Below, one piece after another: positions 6,146 through 9,600 of a DNA stretch of 9,600 nucleotides (positions are counted from its first letter, which is position 1; each line of letters starts with the position of its first letter). The position numbers and the translations under genes were made by a program. The notes beneath the pieces are model-generated. The model did not search any database, was not told the DNA's origin, and saw only the letters and a program-made list of their open reading frames with translations. The stretch covers positions 1-9,600 of the forward strand of contig DAINSQ010000181.1 in NCBI GenBank assembly GCA_036741235.1, given 5' to 3'. This DNA is from JABWBR01 sp036741235 (GTDB taxonomy: Bacteria > Bacteroidota > Bacteroidia > Chitinophagales > Saprospiraceae).

Positions 6146-9100
6146 ATGAGAACATTGGGCTTCTACATATCTGTTCTGGCCGGTTTGGTGGCGGTTTTCT
6201 CTTGCCAATCCAAAAAGGACGCGCCGTTTGTCGATCGCGCCAATACTTTGTTTACGGCCCTGCCTGCTGAGTATACCGCCATCGATTTCATCAACCAATT
6301 GTCGTACACCGAAAAGTTTAACCCCTACACCTACCGCAATTTTTTCAACGGCGGCGGCGTAGGGCTGGGCGACGTCAACAACGACGGGCTTGTTGATATT
6401 TTCTTCTGCGGCAATATGGTCAGCAACCGCCTTTACCTCAATAAAGGCAACTTTAAATTTGAAGATATTACCCAAAAAGCAGGCGTGGGCAGCAAAGACG
6501 TTTGGTCTTCAGGCGTCAGCTTTGTCGATATCAACGGCGATGGGCTGCTGGATATCTATGTCTGCAAATCGGGAGCCCCCAGCGGCAATAAACGCTACAA
6601 CGAATTATTTATCAATAACGGGGACCTTACATTTACAGAGAAGGCCCGCGAATACGGCATCGCCGATGTAGGGCTGTCTACCCATGCCGCTTTTTTTGAC
6701 TACGACCTCGACGGCGACCTGGATTGTTATTTGCTCAATAATTCGATTCGCACCGTTGGCGGCTACGACCTCATCAAAGACCAACGAATGATACGCGATA
6801 CCCTGGGCGGCAATAAGTTGTATCGCAACGACGGCGAGCGATTCTCCGATGTGAGCGAACCCGCCGGCATTTATGGCAGCGCTATCGGATTTGGACTCGG
6901 CGTTACTATCGGCGATATCAACCGCGACGGCTGGCCCGATATTTATGTGTCTAACGATTTTTTCGAGCGCGATTACCTTTATATCAATAATAAAAACGGC
7001 ACATTCACTGAATCCCTCGAGGAATGTATGCGCGAAATCAGCATGGGTTCTATGGGCGCCGATATGGCCGATATCAACAACGACGGCCTGCCCGAGGTTT
7101 TTGTCACCGATATGCTGCCCGAAGACGAGCCGCGCCTCAAAACCAAAACAGTGTTTGAAAACTGGAACAAATACCAGCTCAACCTTCGCAACGGCTATTA
7201 CCACCAGTTTACCCGCAACGCATTCCAACTCAACAACGGCAACGGCAGCTTCAGCGAAATCAGCCGGCTTGCCGGCGTTTGCGCCACCGACTGGAGCTGG
7301 GGAGCGCTGATTATGGATGCCAACAACGACGGCTATAAAGACATTTTTGTCGCCAACGGCATTTACAAAGACCTTACCGATCAGGATTATATCAATTTTT
7401 ATTCCGATCCCAATACCATCCGGGCAATGCTCAAACAGGATAAAAAGGTGATTTCCCGGCTGATCGACTCCATCCCTTCGCAGGCTATTCCTAATTACCT
7501 GTTTATCAATCAGGGCCATCCTGAAGACCCCCTCAAATCTTCATATGAAGGCCTGACCTTCAGCAATCAGGCAGCGGCTTTGGGCCTGGGCGACCCCAGT
7601 TTCTCGAACGGCTCGGCATACGGCGACCTGGACAATGACGGCGACCTCGACCTGGTGGTCAATAATGTAAATATGCCGCCTTTTATTTATCGCAACAATG
7701 CCGATACCTTGCTGAAAGACGCTCATTATCTCACTGTTTCGCTCGAAGGCGAGGGCAAAAACAAATTTGCCATTGGCGCTCAGGTGAGTATTTTGCATAA
7801 AGGAAAAACCTACTACCAGGAACTCAATCCCATGCGCGGCTTTGAGTCTTGCGTCGATCCCCGGCTGCATTTCGGCCTCGGCGGTATTACCCGGGTAGAT
7901 ACGCTTATCGTTGACTGGCCGGGGGGGAACCGCTCCTTGCTCACACAAGTTCCTGTTGATCAGCGCCTTCATTTGTCGCAAAAAGACGCGTTGGCATACA
8001 AAAGGGTAGCGCCGGCGGCAAAACCTTTATTCAAATTCCTTCCCAATATTGTGCCGTTTGAACACCGGGAAAACGTTTTCAACGACTTTGACCGCGACCG
8101 CCTGATTTACCACATGTTGTCGAAAGACGGCCCCCGAATGGCTAAAGCCGACGTCAACGGCGACGGCCTCGAAGACCTATACATTGGCGGCGCCAAAGAC
8201 CAGCCGGGGCAATTATTCATCCAAACAACCGCCGGGGCTTTCAAACCTTCCCCGCAGTCGGCATTCGACAAAGATAAAGTCGCCGAAGACATTGGCAGCC
8301 TGTTTTTTGACGCCGACGGCGACGGCGACCAGGACCTCTACGTATGCAGCGGCGGCAACGAATTCCCGTCGAGTTCCACCGCCCTGCTCGATCGATTGTA
8401 CATCAATAACGGGCGCGGACAGTTTTCGCGCGACCCGCAAACCCTGCCTGCCGCCGTTCGCTTCGAAAGCACTTCCTGCGTGAAGGCCGCCGATATTGAT
8501 AAAGACGGCGACCTCGATCTTTTTGTGGGTGTTCGACTGTTGCCTTTTGTGTATGGCGTGCCCGTCAACAGTTACCTGCTCATCAACGACGGCAAGGGCA
8601 AATTCACGGATGCCACTGCAAGCCTGGCGCCCGGGCTGGTCAAAATCGGTATGGTCACCGATGCCGCCTGGCTCGATATTGACGCCGACAAGGACCCCGA
8701 TCTGGTAATAGTGGGCGAATGGATGCCCGCCAAAGTCTTTCGCAATGACGCCGGCAAGTTCACCGACATCACTTCGCAAGCCGGGTTAAACAAAACCAAC
8801 GGTTTCTGGAATGTAGTGCAAGCCGCCGACATAGACGGAGACGGCGACATCGACCTGGTCGCCGGCAACTATGGCCTGAATTCGAGGCTAAAAGCAACGG
8901 CTGAAAAGCCCTTGTCTATGTATATTAACGATTTTGACGGCAACAGCTCTGTGGACCATATCTTGTGCGCCTATAACGGCGATAAATCCTATCCGCTGGT
9001 ACTGCGCCACGATTTGGTATCGCAACTGCCCGGTTTGAAAAAGAAATACCTCAAATATGCCAGTTACAAAGAGCAGCAAATCACAGACATCTTCCCCAAA

Positions 9101-9502
9101 GAACTGCTCGACAAATCAGTTGTGCTCGAAGCTTTCCAATTGCAAAGCTGCCTTTTTGTTAATGACGGCAAGGGGCGCTTTACCTTGCAGCCGTTGCCGG
9201 CCAGAGCCCAGTTTGCGCCTGTGTATGCCATCGCAATCACCGATGTAAATCGAGACGGCCATAAGGATATTGTACTAGGCGGGAATTTCTATCACGCCAA
9301 ACCCGAACTGGGCATTTACGATGCCGGCTACGGGCTCGTGCTGCAAGGCGCCAAAGACGGGACCTTCAGGGCTTTGTCGCCCGCCGAAAGCGGCTTTTTT
9401 GTGAAGGGCGAAATCCGCAGCCTGCTGTCGATAACTTCTAAAGGTGAAAAGCGGTTTGTCGTTGGAAAAAATAATGCACCCGTAGAGGTATGGGGGTATT
9501 GA
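6146..9502 (+). CDS. Large FG-GAP/VCBS-repeat lipoprotein with central ASPIC/UnbV domain
   Basis: The 1118-residue product starts at ATG 6146. A TTG 16 codons upstream is open in frame but lies inside the terminator stem and would spoil the signal peptide. Residues 1-19 form a lipoprotein signal with lipobox AVFSC (Cys20), then QSKKD, so it is anchored in a membrane, probably the outer one. Seven Asp-rich FG-GAP/VCBS-type motifs (DxNxDGxxD followed by a hydrophobic strand) begin at residues 76, 128, 185, 257, 309, 391 and 494. An ASPIC/UnbV domain spans ~540-612 (IGAQVSI, LHFGLGGI, VDTLIVDWPGGN). Seven more motifs begin at 669, 722, 783, 844, 895, 929 and 1033; those at 844 (DIDADKDPD) and 929 (DFDGNSSVD) are degenerate. 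This suggests two seven-bladed, Ca2+-binding beta-propellers flanking the ASPIC domain. Similar lipoproteins commonly follow SusCD pairs in Bacteroidota, but their role is not established; ligand or matrix binding is plausible. It probably has its own promoter. Confidence 0.93.
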   Translation: MRTLGFYISVLAGLVAVFSCQSKKDAPFVDRANTLFTALPAEYTAIDFINQLSYTEKFNPYTYRNFFNGGGVGLGDVNNDGLVDIFFCGNMVSNRLYLNKGNFKFEDITQKAGVGSKDVWSSGVSFVDINGDGLLDIYVCKSGAPSGNKRYNELFINNGDLTFTEKAREYGIADVGLSTHAAFFDYDLDGDLDCYLLNNSIRTVGGYDLIKDQRMIRDTLGGNKLYRNDGERFSDVSEPAGIYGSAIGFGLGVTIGDINRDGWPDIYVSNDFFERDYLYINNKNGTFTESLEECMREISMGSMGADMADINNDGLPEVFVTDMLPEDEPRLKTKTVFENWNKYQLNLRNGYYHQFTRNAFQLNNGNGSFSEISRLAGVCATDWSWGALIMDANNDGYKDIFVANGIYKDLTDQDYINFYSDPNTIRAMLKQDKKVISRLIDSIPSQAIPNYLFINQGHPEDPLKSSYEGLTFSNQAAALGLGDPSFSNGSAYGDLDNDGDLDLVVNNVNMPPFIYRNNADTLLKDAHYLTVSLEGEGKNKFAIGAQVSILHKGKTYYQELNPMRGFESCVDPRLHFGLGGITRVDTLIVDWPGGNRSLLTQVPVDQRLHLSQKDALAYKRVAPAAKPLFKFLPNIVPFEHRENVFNDFDRDRLIYHMLSKDGPRMAKADVNGDGLEDLYIGGAKDQPGQLFIQTTAGAFKPSPQSAFDKDKVAEDIGSLFFDADGDGDQDLYVCSGGNEFPSSSTALLDRLYINNGRGQFSRDPQTLPAAVRFESTSCVKAADIDKDGDLDLFVGVRLLPFVYGVPVNSYLLINDGKGKFTDATASLAPGLVKIGMVTDAAWLDIDADKDPDLVIVGEWMPAKVFRNDAGKFTDITSQAGLNKTNGFWNVVQAADIDGDGDIDLVAGNYGLNSRLKATAEKPLSMYINDFDGNSSVDHILCAYNGDKSYPLVLRHDLVSQLPGLKKKYLKYASYKEQQITDIFPKELLDKSVVLEAFQLQSCLFVNDGKGRFTLQPLPARAQFAPVYAIAITDVNRDGHKDIVLGGNFYHAKPELGIYDAGYGLVLQGAKDGTFRALSPAESGFFVKGEIRSLLSITSKGEKRFVVGKNNAPVEVWGY

Positions 9503-9511
9503 GGCGATACG

Positions 9512-9600
9512 GTTGTAAGTTGTAAGTTGTAGGTTGTAAGTTGTAGGTTGTAGGTTGTAGGTTGTAGGTTGTAAGTTGTAAGTTGTAGGTTGTAAGTTGT
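9512..9600. repeat. Heptanucleotide tandem repeat GTTGTA(A/G), open at the window edge
   Basis: Twelve complete 7-nt units (9512-9595) plus five bases of a thirteenth run to the end of the window. Every unit is GTTGTA followed by A or G; the last base reads A,A,G,A,G,G,G,G,A,A,G,A. No other position varies. The array starts 9 nt after the stop codon of the lipoprotein gene, with no terminator hairpin between. Because 7 is not a multiple of 3, TAA/TAG falls in every plus-strand frame, so it is not coding in that direction. It resembles the heptameric short tandem repeats known from cyanobacteria and other genomes. Total length is unknown. Confidence 0.95.

Noticed and set aside
6605..7519. Minus-strand open frame of 304 codons inside the lipoprotein gene
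   Set aside because: It is the reverse reading of repeated Asp/Asn-Gly codons (GAC/GAT become Val/Ile), a typical shadow of FG-GAP repeats.
9512..9600. CRISPR array at the right edge
   Set aside because: The repeat unit is 7 nt with no spacers, so this is a simple tandem repeat.
9512..9600. Heptapeptide-repeat protein encoded on the minus strand of the heptamer array
   Set aside because: The minus strand is stop-free only because the unit reversed (CTACAAC/TTACAAC) contains no stop in any frame. There is no start or other coding evidence in the window.

Overview
The window reads as chromosomal DNA of a Bacteroidota bacterium. The evidence is a complete SusC/SusD outer-membrane uptake pair, lipoproteins with acidic residues after the lipobox cysteine, starts preceded by A/T-rich DNA rather than Shine-Dalgarno sequences, and a match to the Bacteroidota -7 promoter consensus TAnnTTTG. 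Moderately GC-rich genes with AT-rich spacers, and the SusCD plus FG-GAP/ASPIC lipoprotein arrangement, fit environmental lineages such as Saprospiria, Chitinophagia or Cytophagia. This placement is inference; there is no rRNA or marker gene here.

Layout. Positions 1-983 (minus strand) hold the N-terminal 327 residues of an exported aspartyl protease with two retropepsin-like lobes; it runs off the left edge and has no stop in the window. Positions 984-1365 are a divergent control region with two phased dyads, a candidate rightward promoter and a ten-T tract. Positions 1366-4398 and 4459-6027 (plus strand) encode a SusC-family TonB-dependent transporter and its SusD-family lipoprotein, separated by 60 nt that contain a perfect 7-bp hairpin. 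Two consecutive hairpins (6039-6056 and 6071-6105) close this unit. A perfect -7 element (6106-6113) lies in the tail of the second hairpin and probably starts the next transcript. Positions 6146-9502 encode a 1118-residue lipoprotein with two blocks of seven FG-GAP/VCBS-type Asp-rich repeats on either side of an ASPIC/UnbV domain. A heptanucleotide tandem repeat begins 9 nt after its stop and continues past the right edge.

How the genes may work together. SusC is the gated outer-membrane channel and SusD its substrate-binding lid. The third protein is very likely anchored in the outer membrane, perhaps on the surface, and may bind the same substrate or a cell-surface partner. No glycoside hydrolase, sulfatase or sigma/anti-sigma pair is visible, so the substrate cannot be assigned; glycan, peptide and other ligands all remain open. 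The divergent protease could be functionally linked or just a neighbour. The least explained elements are the double-propeller ASPIC lipoprotein, the paired dyads upstream of the protease, the terminator/promoter overlap, and the heptamer array.
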